NCBI GenBank assembly: GCA_903838095.1
Contig: CAILXE010000268.1
Coordinates: 1-14,352, forward strand
Direction: 5' to 3'
Source: an uncultured Chlorobiaceae bacterium
Lineage (GTDB): Bacteria > Bacteroidota > Chlorobiia > Chlorobiales > Chlorobiaceae
DNA: 14,352 nucleotides
Numbering within the stretch: the first letter of the stretch is position 1; every line of letters begins with the position of its first letter. A program made the translations under genes and the position numbers. Shown piece after piece: positions 1 through 8,219 of this stretch. The notes under the pieces were generated by a model. That model ran no database searches and had not been told where the DNA came from. It saw only the letters and a program-made list of their open reading frames with translations.

Positions 1-441
1 TCCACCGGCATACCAGAGCATATCCGGTCGATCCATGTACAATATTTTCGGCACCGCGATGCCCGCCAACGGCTGAAGACGCAGCGTTTCAACAAGCGGA
101 GCAGAAAAACCGGGATCAACAATGGTGTCGTTGTTCAAAAAAATGACGAACTCCGCCTGTAACTCCTTGACGCGCCTGAATCCGGCATTATTCCCTCCAG
201 CATAGCCAAGATTGACGGGCAGACAAAGCAGCTCTACAGCAGGAAATGCCTTCCGTATCTTTTCAGGAGAATTATCGGTTGATCCATTATCAACAACCAG
301 CAGCTTGTATCCCTTGACCACAACGGGAGCGATCGGCTCCAGGTTGGCCCTTGACTCCAGGCAGACAAGCGACTCCAGACAGGCAATCGTCTCCTCAGCG
401 CCATTCCAGTTCAGCACGACGATACAGGTCAGCGACTCCAT
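1..441 (-). CDS. Family 2 glycosyltransferase, N-terminal part (rhamnosyltransferase-like)
   Basis: This is the first 147 codons of a gene that runs off the left edge. The protein is a GT-A fold family 2 glycosyltransferase of the type that adds a sugar, often rhamnose, from a nucleotide sugar to a polysaccharide or lipid-linked glycan at the inner face of the membrane. Visible motifs are an N-terminal beta strand with CIVVLNWNG (residues 6-14), the nucleotide-binding VDNGSTDNS (50-58), NLGYAGGNNAG (77-87), and LNNDT (102-106) in the place of the DXD metal site. The ATG at 441 follows a good GGAGGAG site. It lies one base after the stop of the GT4 gene, so the two are probably translationally coupled. 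Compared with relatives there is a short insert around residues 19-36, made of six-residue units (ACLESL, VCLESR, ANLEPI) from an 18-bp tandem duplication. Family assignment is firm; the sugar specificity is not. Confidence 0.88.
   Translation of the reverse strand, partial: MESLTCIVVLNWNGAEETIACLESLVCLESRANLEPIAPVVVKGYKLLVVDNGSTDNSPEKIRKAFPAVELLCLPVNLGYAGGNNAGFRRVKELQAEFVIFLNNDTIVDPGFSAPLVETLRLQPLAGIAVPKILYMDRPDMLWYAGG
335..388. repeat. Three 18-bp tandem units inside the GT2 gene
   Basis: Units at 335-352, 353-370 and 371-388. The last two differ at 3 of 18 positions (GACTCCAGGCAGACAAGC against GACTCCAGACAGGCAATC); the first is more degraded. The unit length is a multiple of three, so copy-number change keeps the frame. 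The units encode the repeated six-residue motif in the N-terminal part of the glycosyltransferase. Confidence 0.6.
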
Positions 442-442
442 C

Positions 443-1561
443 TCATCTCCTCCCCGCTGCTATTGCTTCAAAAAAGCTTCCGGCCGATGCAGCAAAACTC
501 TCCCACGAAAACTCACGGCAAAAAGTTTCAATATCCGAACGCATCGCATTGAGCCGATCCTGACTGTCGAGAAACTCCCCAACTGCTGCTGCAATTCCAT
601 CAGAGGATGTGTCGCTGGCAATCCAGCCGGTCTGGCCGTGACGCACCATTTCAGGCAAACCGCCCACTGGAGTAACAATAACCGGCACACCGTGACTGTA
701 AGCAAGCTGCACTACCCCCGACTGTGTCGCGCTTTGGTACGGAAGCACAACAGCATCCGCCGCCGCAAAATAAAGCGCTGTCCGCTCTGGAGCAACATAA
801 CCCGGATAGAGATCGACATGTCCTCCAAGACCGAGTTGCTCAACAAGCTCGCGATACCTGAAAATATCCTCATAAAAATGGCCGACAACAACCAGCCGAA
901 GCTCAGGCGCCCTCTGCAGAATCGCAGGCATGGCGCGAAGCATCGTCTCAAGCCCCTTGTAAGGCCGAACATACCCGAAAAAAAGCAGCACCGGAGCGTA
1001 TGCCTCAAGATGAAGCTCCCGTCGGGCACAAACAGCAGAAGGCGCATCCACCTCTGGTTCATAGGCCGGATGAAAAAGAGTCAACATGGGAATGCCCGGC
1101 ATGGCGGCGTTCACCTCTTGCGACACCGCGCCGGAAAGAGTCAACAATCCATCAGCAGAAGCGGCAAGCAGTCTCTGCATGAATGGTTCAAAAAAAAAAG
1201 ATTCGTGAGAAGAGATGTTGTGCAGGAGCACCACTGTACGAATGCCGGTAAAGCGACGCAACACAAAACAGAGGGGAGCGAGCAAACCAGTCCAATAGGC
1301 AAGCAGCAGAATATCAGGACGCTGTGACTTTATCCGCCGAATTGCTCCAAACCATGACAAAGGATTGTAGAGCACCAGTTGCGCATTTTCAGGCAAAGAG
1401 GCATCAAAACTGTCTTTCGTTATAAAATTTGGATAAAGCGCTCTGAAAGGAACAAGGAATACCTTATGACCACACTTGCGAAATGCCGTCTCCAGAAGTC
1501 CGCTGAAACGGGCTATACCTCCCTTCAAGGGGGAAAAAGGAGATATAAAAGCTATACGCAA
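443..1561 (-). CDS. Family 4 (GT-B) glycosyltransferase
   Basis: A 372-aa retaining glycosyltransferase of the group 1/GT4 type, likely acting in assembly of a surface polysaccharide or glycolipid. The N-terminal Rossmann half opens with IAFISPFSPLKGGIARFS (residues 3-20), with the glycine loop that binds the acceptor-side phosphate. The C-terminal half starts near residue 188 with the typical FFGYVRPYKGLETM (194-207) and carries the donor-site segment ATQSGVVQLAYSHGVPVIVT (278-297). That is the usual E-x7-E region, with the first Glu replaced by Gln (ATQSG). The start is TTG at 1561, because the next in-frame ATG is near residue 128, inside the fold. A GGGGAAG site overlaps the end of the HPr gene, two bases upstream. 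Its stop TGA nearly touches the GT2 start. Specificity cannot be told from the sequence. Confidence 0.88.
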   Translation of the reverse strand: MRIAFISPFSPLKGGIARFSGLLETAFRKCGHKVFLVPFRALYPNFITKDSFDASLPENAQLVLYNPLSWFGAIRRIKSQRPDILLLAYWTGLLAPLCFVLRRFTGIRTVVLLHNISSHESFFFEPFMQRLLAASADGLLTLSGAVSQEVNAAMPGIPMLTLFHPAYEPEVDAPSAVCARRELHLEAYAPVLLFFGYVRPYKGLETMLRAMPAILQRAPELRLVVVGHFYEDIFRYRELVEQLGLGGHVDLYPGYVAPERTALYFAAADAVVLPYQSATQSGVVQLAYSHGVPVIVTPVGGLPEMVRHGQTGWIASDTSSDGIAAAVGEFLDSQDRLNAMRSDIETFCREFSWESFAASAGSFFEAIAAGRR

Positions 1562-1563
1562 TG

Positions 1564-1830
1564 CTATACTTCCCCAAAACCCTGATCAAAAAACTCTTCC
1601 AACTGGCGGGCCGCCTCAAGAGCATCCTCGCCATCAAGCTTAAGCCTCAATTTGGTGCCTTTCGGAGCGGCAAGACTCATGACGCCAATAATGGACTTGG
1701 CATTAATTTCAACACCCTGCATTTCAATGTAAAAATCCGATTTGAAACGGGATGCAAGTTTGACAACTGCGGCAGCAGGTCTGGTATGCAGACCCGCCTT
1801 GTTTTTAACGGTAACTTCCTTGACAATCAC
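1564..1830 (-). CDS. ptsH: Phosphocarrier protein HPr
   Basis: An 88-aa HPr-family protein, the normal length for the family. The phosphorylated histidine is in place (KAGLHTRPAAA, His15), and so is the regulatory serine (NAKSIIGVMSL, Ser46), the site used by HPr kinase/phosphorylase. HPr normally relays phosphate from PEP via enzyme I to sugar permeases. No enzyme I, EII component or HPr kinase lies in this window; the gene sits between a GNAT acetyltransferase and two glycosyltransferases. A regulatory rather than sugar-uptake role is therefore a reasonable inference. The start is GTG at 1830, with an AGGGGG site about 10 nt upstream. The spacing to the gene before it is 26 nt and to the gene after it 2 nt, which fits one transcript. 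Confidence 0.93.
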   Translation of the reverse strand: MIVKEVTVKNKAGLHTRPAAAVVKLASRFKSDFYIEMQGVEINAKSIIGVMSLAAPKGTKLRLKLDGEDALEAARQLEEFFDQGFGEV

Positions 1831-1856
1831 GACGTTGCGGCCCCCTTTTGAAAAAT

Positions 1857-2324
1857 TTACAATGTCTTCACCATTGCAATCTCATCACAAGCCATAAGCT
1901 TAGGACAATGAGTACAATCCTTCCATATCTTTTGCGGAAAATACTCTTTCCGGATTTCACTGTACCCGACGCGGCTGAAAAACTCACGACTGAGCGTCAG
2001 AACAAAAACCTCCCTGACTCCCTCCTCTCGTAAAACGGACTCAGCTTTTTCAACCAGCAACCGCCCTATACCCTTCATTTTGTAGCGGTTAAACACTGCT
2101 AAAGAACGGATTTCAGCCAACTTTTGAGTATAGAAGGCCACAGCACAGCATCCGATCACCTCACCGTTATATTCAGCAACAAAAAAATTACGAATATTCT
2201 CAACAATATTATCATTCGAACGCTCCAGCATGATTCCCTGACGCGCATACTCTTGAGTAATGGCAGCAATAGCGCCTGCATCAGCAAGTCGCGCATACCT
2301 GACAAAAAGTTCAGCCTGCTGCAT
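1857..2324 (-). CDS. GNAT acetyltransferase, short N-acetylglutamate synthase type
   Basis: A 155-aa GNAT-fold protein of the short, stand-alone N-acetylglutamate synthase type, which would acetylate glutamate with acetyl-CoA in the first step of arginine synthesis. The family signature is clear: RYARLADAGAI near the N terminus, QGIMLERS (29-36), the core AEIRSLAVFNRY (70-81), an acetyl-CoA loop with KGIGRLLVEKAE (84-95), FFSRVGY (115-121), and a C-terminal PQKIWKDCTHCPKL with the CxxC...C cysteines (137, 140, 146), ending CDEIAMVKTL. Unlike classical ArgA it has no amino-acid-kinase domain, so it lacks the usual arginine-inhibition domain. The ATG lies 2 nt after the obgE stop. Substrate is inferred from the family, not proven; no other arg gene is present here. 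Confidence 0.82.
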   Translation of the reverse strand: MQQAELFVRYARLADAGAIAAITQEYARQGIMLERSNDNIVENIRNFFVAEYNGEVIGCCAVAFYTQKLAEIRSLAVFNRYKMKGIGRLLVEKAESVLREEGVREVFVLTLSREFFSRVGYSEIRKEYFPQKIWKDCTHCPKLMACDEIAMVKTL

Positions 2325-2326
2325 AG

Positions 2327-3340
2327 TTACCCGAGTCCCTCATCCAAAGGTTCTGCCGCCCTGATCCGTCCTGACACCTCCCGCCAAAGTTCATCCTTGA
2401 GTTCCTTCAATCCCTGCCCGGAAACGGCTGAAATCGACAGCACTTTTATTGCTTCGTCAAGAGCAGGAATCTCAAGATCCTCATCAGCGATATCCATTTT
2501 AGTCACAACCACCAAACGAGGCTTCTCCAACAACCCCTTGTCAAATTTTTCAAGCTCCTCGAGAAGAGTCCGGTACTCATCAGCAATATCGGGCGAATCA
2601 GCCGCAATGAGAACCGCAAGAATTTTCGAACGCTCAATATGACGGAGAAACTGCAACCCAAGCCCCTTGCCCTCTGCTGCTCCCTCAATAATTCCTGGAA
2701 TATCGGCCATCACAAACGATTTGTAATCCTCATAACGCACAATGCCAAGATTCGGCACCAACGTGGTAAAAGGATAATCCGCAATCTTTGGTTTGGCTGC
2801 GCTGATGACCGAAATGAGGGTTGACTTTCCGGCGTTTGGAAACCCGACAAGACCCACATCAGCCATAAGCTTCAGCTCCATATCAAGCAAAAGCGCTTCA
2901 CCTTTCTGGCCTGGTTCAGCATAACGTGGAGCCTGACGGGTCGGCGTCGCAAAATGCTGGTTGCCGCGCCCTCCCTTGCCACCTCTGGCAATCAACAGCT
3001 CCTGCTCCTCTCCGGTTAAATCGGCAATAATTTCATGGGTTTCAGCATTTCGGACGATGGTGCCACACGGCACATCAATAACAATATCGCCCCCGTCTTT
3101 TCCCGTTTTGCGCGCTCCCTGCCCATGCACGCCACGAACCGCTATGTACTTATTTTTATACTTGAAATCGAGAAGAGTCGTCAACTGACGGTTGGTTCTC
3201 AGCCATACATGTCCTCCACGACCTCCATCGCCACCATCAGGCCCGCCTTTGGGCACAAACTTCTCTCTGCGAAAACTCACACACCCCTTGCCGCCGTCAC
3301 CAGCCTGAACAAAAATAGACGCACTATCAACAAACTTCAC
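2327..3340 (-). CDS. obgE: Obg-family GTPase (ribosome assembly)
   Basis: A 337-aa Obg GTPase involved in large-subunit ribosome maturation and stress/cell-cycle control. The glycine-rich Obg fold occupies about residues 1-158, with repeated runs such as [12 protein letters not shown] (32-43) and [11 protein letters not shown] (120-130). The G domain follows: G1 GFPNAGKST (166-174), switch [13 protein letters not shown] (188-199), G3 DIPG (213-216), G4 TKMD (280-283) and G5 SAV (304-306). The optional C-terminal OCT domain is absent, so this is the short form. The start is GTG at 3340, giving the expected [17 protein letters not shown] opening, with an AAAGGCAGG-like site upstream. It heads the leftward run obgE-GNAT-HPr-GT-GT. 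It is divergent from xseB across a 77-bp gap. Confidence 0.97.
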   Translation of the reverse strand: MKFVDSASIFVQAGDGGKGCVSFRREKFVPKGGPDGGDGGRGGHVWLRTNRQLTTLLDFKYKNKYIAVRGVHGQGARKTGKDGGDIVIDVPCGTIVRNAETHEIIADLTGEEQELLIARGGKGGRGNQHFATPTRQAPRYAEPGQKGEALLLDMELKLMADVGLVGFPNAGKSTLISVISAAKPKIADYPFTTLVPNLGIVRYEDYKSFVMADIPGIIEGAAEGKGLGLQFLRHIERSKILAVLIAADSPDIADEYRTLLEELEKFDKGLLEKPRLVVVTKMDIADEDLEIPALDEAIKVLSISAVSGQGLKELKDELWREVSGRIRAAEPLDEGLG

Positions 3341-3385
3341 TCACACACCTGCCTTTTGAATAACCACTCTCTTTACCTACCTTAA

Positions 3386-3414
3386 ATAATAACAACGAAC
3401 AAAACTTCTGAAAA
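3386..3414 (-). promoter_or_regulatory. Candidate sigma-70-type promoter for the obgE run
   Basis: On the minus strand TTTTCA (3414-3409), a 17-nt spacer, then TATTAT (3391-3386), 4/6 and 5/6 matches to the standard hexamers. A start near 3379 would give a leader of about 39 nt before the GTG of obgE. It lies in the short divergent gap with xseB. Pattern match only. Confidence 0.35.
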
Positions 3415-3417
3415 ATT

Positions 3418-3675
3418 ATGGCAGCACCTCACTCCGGAAAACCATCAATCGAAGAGCTGATTGTGCGGCTTGAAGATATAACCCGCAATATTGAAAATCC
3501 CGAAACAGGACTTGAGAACTCGATAAGCCTTTATGAAGAGGGCCTGACCATTGCCGAAACCTGTAAAAAACGACTTCAGGAGGCACGAAAAAAAATCGAG
3601 ATCATCAATCCTGAACTTGCAAAAACACTGCCCGAAACACCACGCACCAAGGATCTTTTCGAAGGCGAACCCTGA
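3418..3675 (+). CDS. xseB: Exodeoxyribonuclease VII small subunit
   Basis: An 85-aa protein with the XseB family pattern: SIEELIVRLEDITRNIENPE (10-29), then a helical hairpin LENSISLYEEGLTIAETCKK (32-51), then RLQEARKKIEIIN. Several small subunits coat the large subunit XseA to form the nuclease that degrades single-stranded DNA into acid-soluble oligonucleotides. XseA is not in this window, so the subunits are encoded apart. It is the only complete plus-strand gene here, and its end is just 8 nt from the end of gatB, so the two transcripts converge. No clear Shine-Dalgarno site precedes the ATG (GAAAAATT only). Confidence 0.93.
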   Translation: MAAPHSGKPSIEELIVRLEDITRNIENPETGLENSISLYEEGLTIAETCKKRLQEARKKIEIINPELAKTLPETPRTKDLFEGEP

Positions 3676-3683
3676 ATGAGCAT

Positions 3684-5111
3684 TTACGCATCAAGCTTCT
3701 TCAACAACACCTCATTCACCATCTGGGGGTTGGCCTTGCCTTTCATCCGGCTCATGCACTGACCCACAAAAAAGCCCAGAAGCTTGGTTTTTCCGCCACG
3801 ATAGGCGGCAAGCTGGCCGGGATTGGCATCAAGTATTTCCTGAACAACCGTTTCAATAGCGCCAGCGTCTGAAACCTGTGCCAGCCCGTCACGTTCAACA
3901 ATCTCCGCTGCTGTACCCGGCTCCGACACCATAACTTCAAATACCTGCTTGGCAATGGTATTGCTGATCACTCCGTCACCGATAAGACGGATCAAGCCGC
4001 CAAGCCTTTCGGGAAGAATGGAAAACTCCGCAATATCAAGATACTTCTCCTTGAGCATACGCATCACTTCGCCCATCACCCAGTTCGACGATGCCTTGGC
4101 ATCACCCGAAATCCTGACCGTCTCTTCAAAGTAATCAGCCACTTCCCGCTCAACAGTAAGCACTCGGGCATCATACACCGGAATACCATACTCATCGGCA
4201 AAACGAAGTGCCCGCACCTCAGGGAACTCCGGCAGCTCAAGCCTTACACGATCAATCATCTCCTGGTCAACAATGACCGGAACCAGATCGGGATCCGGGA
4301 AGTAACGATAATCATGAGCAAACTCCTTGCCCCGCATGGATCGGGTCTCACCCTTGTCGGCATCCCAAAGCCTTGTCTCCTGAATGATCACTCCGCCGTT
4401 TTCCAGAATCTCTCTATGGCGTTCAGCCTCATACTCAATCGCCTTCTCAACATTCTTGAAGGAGTTCATATTCTTGATTTCAGTGCGGGTGCCATACTCG
4501 GTTTCACCTTCAGGCCGCAGCGAGACGTTCGCATCGCAACGCAGACTGCCCTCCTCCATATTGCCATCCGAAATGCCCAGATACTTGACAATCTGACGCA
4601 GTTTCTGAAGATAGGCAGAGGCCTCTTTTGCTGAACGTATATCTGGATAACTCACAATCTCAAGCAGCGGAACCCCGCTACGATTAAGATCGATATAAGT
4701 CTCCTCACCAATATCATGGATCGATTTACCGGCATCCTCCTCAATATGAATCCGGATCAGACGAATCTCCTTGGTCCCCTCTCCGGCATCAATCGCAAGA
4801 ACTCCGTCACTGCATATCGGCTCTTCAAACTGCGAAATCTGATATCCTTTCGGAAGATCCGGATAAAAATAGTTTTTCCGGGCAAGCACCGAATGGGCGG
4901 CTATGGTGCAACCCATTGCCAGGCCTATCTTTACCGCATCCTCAACAACTCGGCGATTGAGTACCGGCAAAGCTCCGGGAAGAGCAAGACAAACCGGACA
5001 CACGTTCGTATTGGCTGATTTACCGAAACGGGCTGAACAGCCACAGAACGCCTTGCTCTCGGTATTAAGCTGACAATGAACCTCAAGGCCCACCACTAAT
5101 TCATACTTCAT
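3684..5111 (-). CDS. gatB: Asp/Glu-tRNA amidotransferase subunit B
   Basis: GatB of the GatCAB amidotransferase. It phosphorylates the misacylated Glu-tRNA(Gln) or Asp-tRNA(Asn) and amidates it with ammonia channelled from GatA. The 475-aa form starts [17 protein letters not shown]. It has the four zinc-site cysteines (CGC at 23-25, CPVC at 38-41), [27 protein letters not shown], and [10 protein letters not shown] in the cradle domain. A helical and YqeY-like tail ends with [16 protein letters not shown]. An in-frame ATG five codons earlier (5126) exists, but the 5111 start matches the family, and a promoter-like sequence spans the earlier codon. No ribosome binding site is seen before either. 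gatA and gatC are not adjacent. Confidence 0.97.
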   Translation of the reverse strand: MKYELVVGLEVHCQLNTESKAFCGCSARFGKSANTNVCPVCLALPGALPVLNRRVVEDAVKIGLAMGCTIAAHSVLARKNYFYPDLPKGYQISQFEEPICSDGVLAIDAGEGTKEIRLIRIHIEEDAGKSIHDIGEETYIDLNRSGVPLLEIVSYPDIRSAKEASAYLQKLRQIVKYLGISDGNMEEGSLRCDANVSLRPEGETEYGTRTEIKNMNSFKNVEKAIEYEAERHREILENGGVIIQETRLWDADKGETRSMRGKEFAHDYRYFPDPDLVPVIVDQEMIDRVRLELPEFPEVRALRFADEYGIPVYDARVLTVEREVADYFEETVRISGDAKASSNWVMGEVMRMLKEKYLDIAEFSILPERLGGLIRLIGDGVISNTIAKQVFEVMVSEPGTAAEIVERDGLAQVSDAGAIETVVQEILDANPGQLAAYRGGKTKLLGFFVGQCMSRMKGKANPQMVNEVLLKKLDA

Positions 5112-5118
5112 TGCAAAA

Positions 5119-5148
5119 ATTATCATTAATGAAAAACCGCAGGGTCAC
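5119..5148 (-). promoter_or_regulatory. gatB: Candidate promoter giving a leaderless gatB mRNA
   Basis: On the minus strand GTGACC (5148-5143), an 18-nt spacer, and GATAAT (5124-5119): 4/6 and 5/6 matches to the -35 and -10 hexamers. Only 7 nt separate the -10 element from the ATG at 5111, so transcription would begin at or within a base or two of the start codon. This agrees with the missing Shine-Dalgarno site. Pattern match only. Confidence 0.35.
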
Positions 5149-5184
5149 TCTTCCGGAGCTTTTCAACACGTCTAAAAACCTCAT

Positions 5185-5718
5185 TCAATACGGCTTATAA
5201 GAGAACTTCTGCCCTCCAACCGTCGCCTCTGCCATAATGCCTGCCTTCGGAAGAACAAAAACAGCCACTCCGTTAGAATAATCAGTATTGGTTGCCATCC
5301 CGCTTGTCACCATAATTGCCACCACCTGGGCATTCAACTCATAGTTGCCTTTTTTGAAATTCTCAAGCTCTTCTCTTCCCTTGAAAAAAATAATTTCCGA
5401 GAACGACTGCCCTCCAAGCTGAGGGCCAACATTAAATTGAGTAATTGATGAACGCCCGACAAGGAAATTCTGTTCATAGACATAGCCATTTCCATGCCCA
5501 CCGCCAAACAACATAAAACCACCTTTATACACATTCGGAAAAACAACAAAACCATAAGCTTTTTCAAAAAAACGATCCAGCGCAGGCCCGTTTTTTCTGA
5601 AATAGTCAACCGCTGCCTTTGCGCGTTCCTCATGTGCCGGATCCCATCCGGCAGTTGCCGTAGAAGAAAGGGCTCCCGCAAACAGAAACAGAAGAGCCAG
5701 AATTTTCATCATCTTCAT
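5185..5718 (-). CDS. Secreted SYLF-domain (Ysc84/DUF500) protein
   Basis: A 177-aa exported protein of the SYLF family, which binds lipids or phosphoinositides in eukaryotes; the bacterial role is poorly known. The signal peptide is clear: MKMMKILALLFLFAGALSST followed by ATAG, with likely cleavage after ATA. The SYLF core follows: YFRKNGPALDRFFEKAYGF, VVFPNVYKGGFMLFGGGHG, the GxGxV-type NGYVYEQ, GPQLGGQSFSEIIFF, and the strand pairs KAGIMAEATVGGQKFSYKP at the end. I choose ATG 5718, because an AAAAAAGG site precedes it by 8 nt and it gives a clean signal peptide; a TTG 12 codons earlier overlaps the stop of the ATPase gene. It follows the AAA-TPR gene by 32 nt and is probably co-transcribed with it. 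It should sit in the periplasm or at a membrane face. Confidence 0.86.
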   Translation of the reverse strand: MKMMKILALLFLFAGALSSTATAGWDPAHEERAKAAVDYFRKNGPALDRFFEKAYGFVVFPNVYKGGFMLFGGGHGNGYVYEQNFLVGRSSITQFNVGPQLGGQSFSEIIFFKGREELENFKKGNYELNAQVVAIMVTSGMATNTDYSNGVAVFVLPKAGIMAEATVGGQKFSYKPY

Positions 5719-5750
5719 GACCAATGCCTTTTTTATTAATGAGAACAAGT

Positions 5751-8216
5751 TCAATTCATCGTCAATTGACGTTCTTCAATCCGTTTCACGACATCCTTTG
5801 CCACTTCAAGGATATCCATCGCACTCTTTACCTCCTCACCGTTAACCAATCGTAACGCCGCAACAAGAGGCTCAAGATGTTGCTCGGCAGGTGAATCAAC
5901 CAAAAGACGCAATGACTCACCGGCATAGCCCAATGCTGCCAGCTCCACAAACTGTGCTATAGCGCCCTCAATGGTATTCGCAACAAGAGAAGCATTACCG
6001 ACATATTTTGCAGCAAGCTCAAGCGCTTCAAGTTGCCTTTCCTGCATTTTCATCAGCAGTTTAAGCAACACCAATTGCGCTCTTGACCCTTGTGGACTCA
6101 ATTCCATCGCCTGCATAAACGCTACTTCTGCCTCCTGATATCTGTCACGTTTACCATAAAGTACCCCCTTATTGAACATGGCGTTCGCAACTTTGACCGC
6201 AATCTGCTCTTCAGGACGATCCTTATAGGCAACAATAAGCTTCTCATAAGCAAGGATCGCTTCTTCATCCCGATTCAAACTGCCAAGCACAAGTCCCTTG
6301 TTAAACAGAGCGCTGACAACATATTCCATAATTTGCACTTCGGAGCGCCCTTTGTAAGCCGCAACAAGATCATCGCAGGTATGAATCTCCTCCTCCCTGC
6401 GATTCATGTTGCCAAGAGTAACTCCTTTAATGAGCATCGATTTTGCAACCTGTTCAGCAATCTCCACTTCAGGCCGCTCCTTATACATGGCAATAAGCTC
6501 CTCATAAAGACGAATCGCCTCATTCCTGCTGCTCAGCTCACCAAACATACCGGCTTTACTCGACATGGCCATAACAACAGGCTGAACAAAACGCGCATCA
6601 AAACGCATCTTGTACAAAGCAATCAAGTCGTCAAATATCTTTATCGCCTCTTCCATGCGTTTCAATCCGCCAAGTGCAATCCCTTTGCCAAGCATGGCAT
6701 CGGCAACCTTGACAGCGACCGCATCTTCAGGGCGATTTTTGTGAACCATTATGATGGCTCCAAACACATTACATGCTTCAGAATAATTTCCCTCGTCAAG
6801 AAGCTTGAATGCGTGCATAAAGCTCTCTTCCAGAACTTTTCCCTGAACATCATCCTCTTGAGCAGACTGATGACCATAGGCAACCCTGTCCTTATCAGGC
6901 AGGATCGTTTCACTCAGAGTATGATCAGGAATGGACTTGACCACCTCCTCTGCGGAAGCAAAATGATCGCGACATTGCTGAAACAGCTTGCGATCAGGAA
7001 CACTCATGACAGCGGCTTCAAAAGCGGTAAAACAATCGCGGGACTGATCGGATGGCAACGAGGTCGAAGAAAGAGGATCATAAAAACTGACCATAAACCG
7101 CACCATAGCCTTGACACGAACTGCCTGACTGCCATGCCTTCTCATCAGGTAATAGATGTTATAGAAGCCCTCCGTCACCCCGTATAACTTATTCCTTTTG
7201 GCCTGTTTTTCAATCCCGATAACACCCCGGTTTATCAGTCTGTTCAGATAAGCGCTGGTCTTATTGACATCCAGCCTTGCCGCGCAAGCAATCTCCCGCG
7301 CCGATGAAATATTCCAGAGTTCGGCCAGCGCCAGATAGACCTTTCTCTCAATCGGCGCCATTTCATCAAGATAACTTTTAAAGTAATCGGTTTGATCGTC
7401 CACAGCTTCAACAAGAGTGTCAAAAAGCTCCCGAAATGGCCGTTTTGCCGAGCATCCGGCAAGAACAGAGAGCATTCGGGGATTGCCATTCGTCAAGATT
7501 TTTGCAGGTTTGATCTGCTCTGCCGAAAGCTTTTCCCCCGCAACCAATCCCCATACCGCATTGCACTCATCATCATCAAGAGGATTGAGTTCATAGATCC
7601 TGAACATTTCAAACATCCCCGGAGAGGGATGATCTATACCTTCGTACAGGTTATTGGCTGTGGCAAGAAGCTGTAAGCGGGGTTCATTCTTCAAGACATG
7701 GCGAAGAGCAGATCCCTCCTCTTCACTTGCCAGAGCACCAAAAAGCATATTAAGATTCTCGACAATCAAGAGAATCTTTTTTCCCTCACGATCAGAAAAA
7801 TCAAGAAGATGCCGGAGTGCACGCTCAGAAAGCAATTGATCATCCTGTTCGGTACTGAATTCAAGATATAACCGCTTCCACTCTTCATCCCCGGTCTGCT
7901 TTCCAAGATGAAAAAGCGCCTCAAGCCAGAACTCAGCGGCTGAGCTGACCTGATAACTCTCTTCAGAAAAAATCAGCGGATAAAACCGATTGCGCAACTC
8001 CTCACGATGCTCGATTTCTATTGCAAGACGCCGGACAAGCACTGTTTTCCCACTTCCTCTCGGCCCGGTAACAAGCAGATGCGGATTTACATCAGTGACA
8101 TTGTCGCTGATAATTGTGGTAATCACCTCAAGATCAAGCCGCCTCGCCACAAAATTCTCAATGAGCTGCTCCGAATCAAGAAAAGCCGGATTATGTTTAA
8201 CAAACCGTATGGCCAT
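5751..8216 (-). CDS. AAA ATPase - winged helix - TPR repeat protein
   Basis: An 821-aa cytoplasmic protein with three parts. (1) A P-loop AAA/STAND-like ATPase, about residues 1-285: Walker A GPRGSGKT (51-58), Walker B ILLIVEN (148-154, Glu and Asn where Asp-Glu is usual), sensor-like LLATANN (183-189) and a GNPRML sensor-2 motif (244-249). (2) A winged helix-turn-helix, about 288-345 (ERKVYLALAEL, AREIACAARLDVNKTSAYL, RLINRGVIGI), followed by a conserved-looking YNIYYLMRR segment. (3) After a linker (380-460), TPR-like helices with an exact 43-residue period, seen at Met508, Met551, Met594, Leu637 and Met680, then more helices. I recall similar proteins as uncharacterised ATP-binding proteins. 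The plan resembles signal-sensing STAND regulators, where repeats sense and the ATPase switches. The ATG follows GAGAGGG. Function unknown. Confidence 0.85.
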   Translation of the reverse strand: MAIRFVKHNPAFLDSEQLIENFVARRLDLEVITTIISDNVTDVNPHLLVTGPRGSGKTVLVRRLAIEIEHREELRNRFYPLIFSEESYQVSSAAEFWLEALFHLGKQTGDEEWKRLYLEFSTEQDDQLLSERALRHLLDFSDREGKKILLIVENLNMLFGALASEEEGSALRHVLKNEPRLQLLATANNLYEGIDHPSPGMFEMFRIYELNPLDDDECNAVWGLVAGEKLSAEQIKPAKILTNGNPRMLSVLAGCSAKRPFRELFDTLVEAVDDQTDYFKSYLDEMAPIERKVYLALAELWNISSAREIACAARLDVNKTSAYLNRLINRGVIGIEKQAKRNKLYGVTEGFYNIYYLMRRHGSQAVRVKAMVRFMVSFYDPLSSTSLPSDQSRDCFTAFEAAVMSVPDRKLFQQCRDHFASAEEVVKSIPDHTLSETILPDKDRVAYGHQSAQEDDVQGKVLEESFMHAFKLLDEGNYSEACNVFGAIIMVHKNRPEDAVAVKVADAMLGKGIALGGLKRMEEAIKIFDDLIALYKMRFDARFVQPVVMAMSSKAGMFGELSSRNEAIRLYEELIAMYKERPEVEIAEQVAKSMLIKGVTLGNMNRREEEIHTCDDLVAAYKGRSEVQIMEYVVSALFNKGLVLGSLNRDEEAILAYEKLIVAYKDRPEEQIAVKVANAMFNKGVLYGKRDRYQEAEVAFMQAMELSPQGSRAQLVLLKLLMKMQERQLEALELAAKYVGNASLVANTIEGAIAQFVELAALGYAGESLRLLVDSPAEQHLEPLVAALRLVNGEEVKSAMDILEVAKDVVKRIEERQLTMN
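6167..6810. repeat. Five 129-bp (43-codon) repeats coding TPR-like units
   Basis: Within the AAA-TPR gene the motifs KVADAM, PVVMAM, QVAKSM, YVVSAL and KVANAM recur exactly 43 residues apart (residues 503 to 680). Each is followed by a glycine-turn motif such as LGGLKR, LGNMNR or LGSLNR and a second helix ending ...ALYK, AMYK, AAYK or VAYK. Extent is approximate. Confidence 0.7.
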
Positions 8217-8219
8217 GCG

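Noticed and set aside
212..1327. Long plus-strand open frame (371 codons) antisense to the GT4 gene
   Set aside because: It is the mirror of a recognised glycosyltransferase with full motifs; its protein has no fold-like pattern and is a by-product of codon use.
5112..5126. gatB starting at the outer ATG
   Set aside because: It adds five residues not expected for the family, has no ribosome binding site, and overlaps the -10-like element.
6090..7187. Plus-strand open frame of 365 codons antisense to the AAA-TPR gene
   Set aside because: It lies entirely within the repeat-coding region; the repeated coding strand lacks reverse-strand stops. No start site or recognisable domain.
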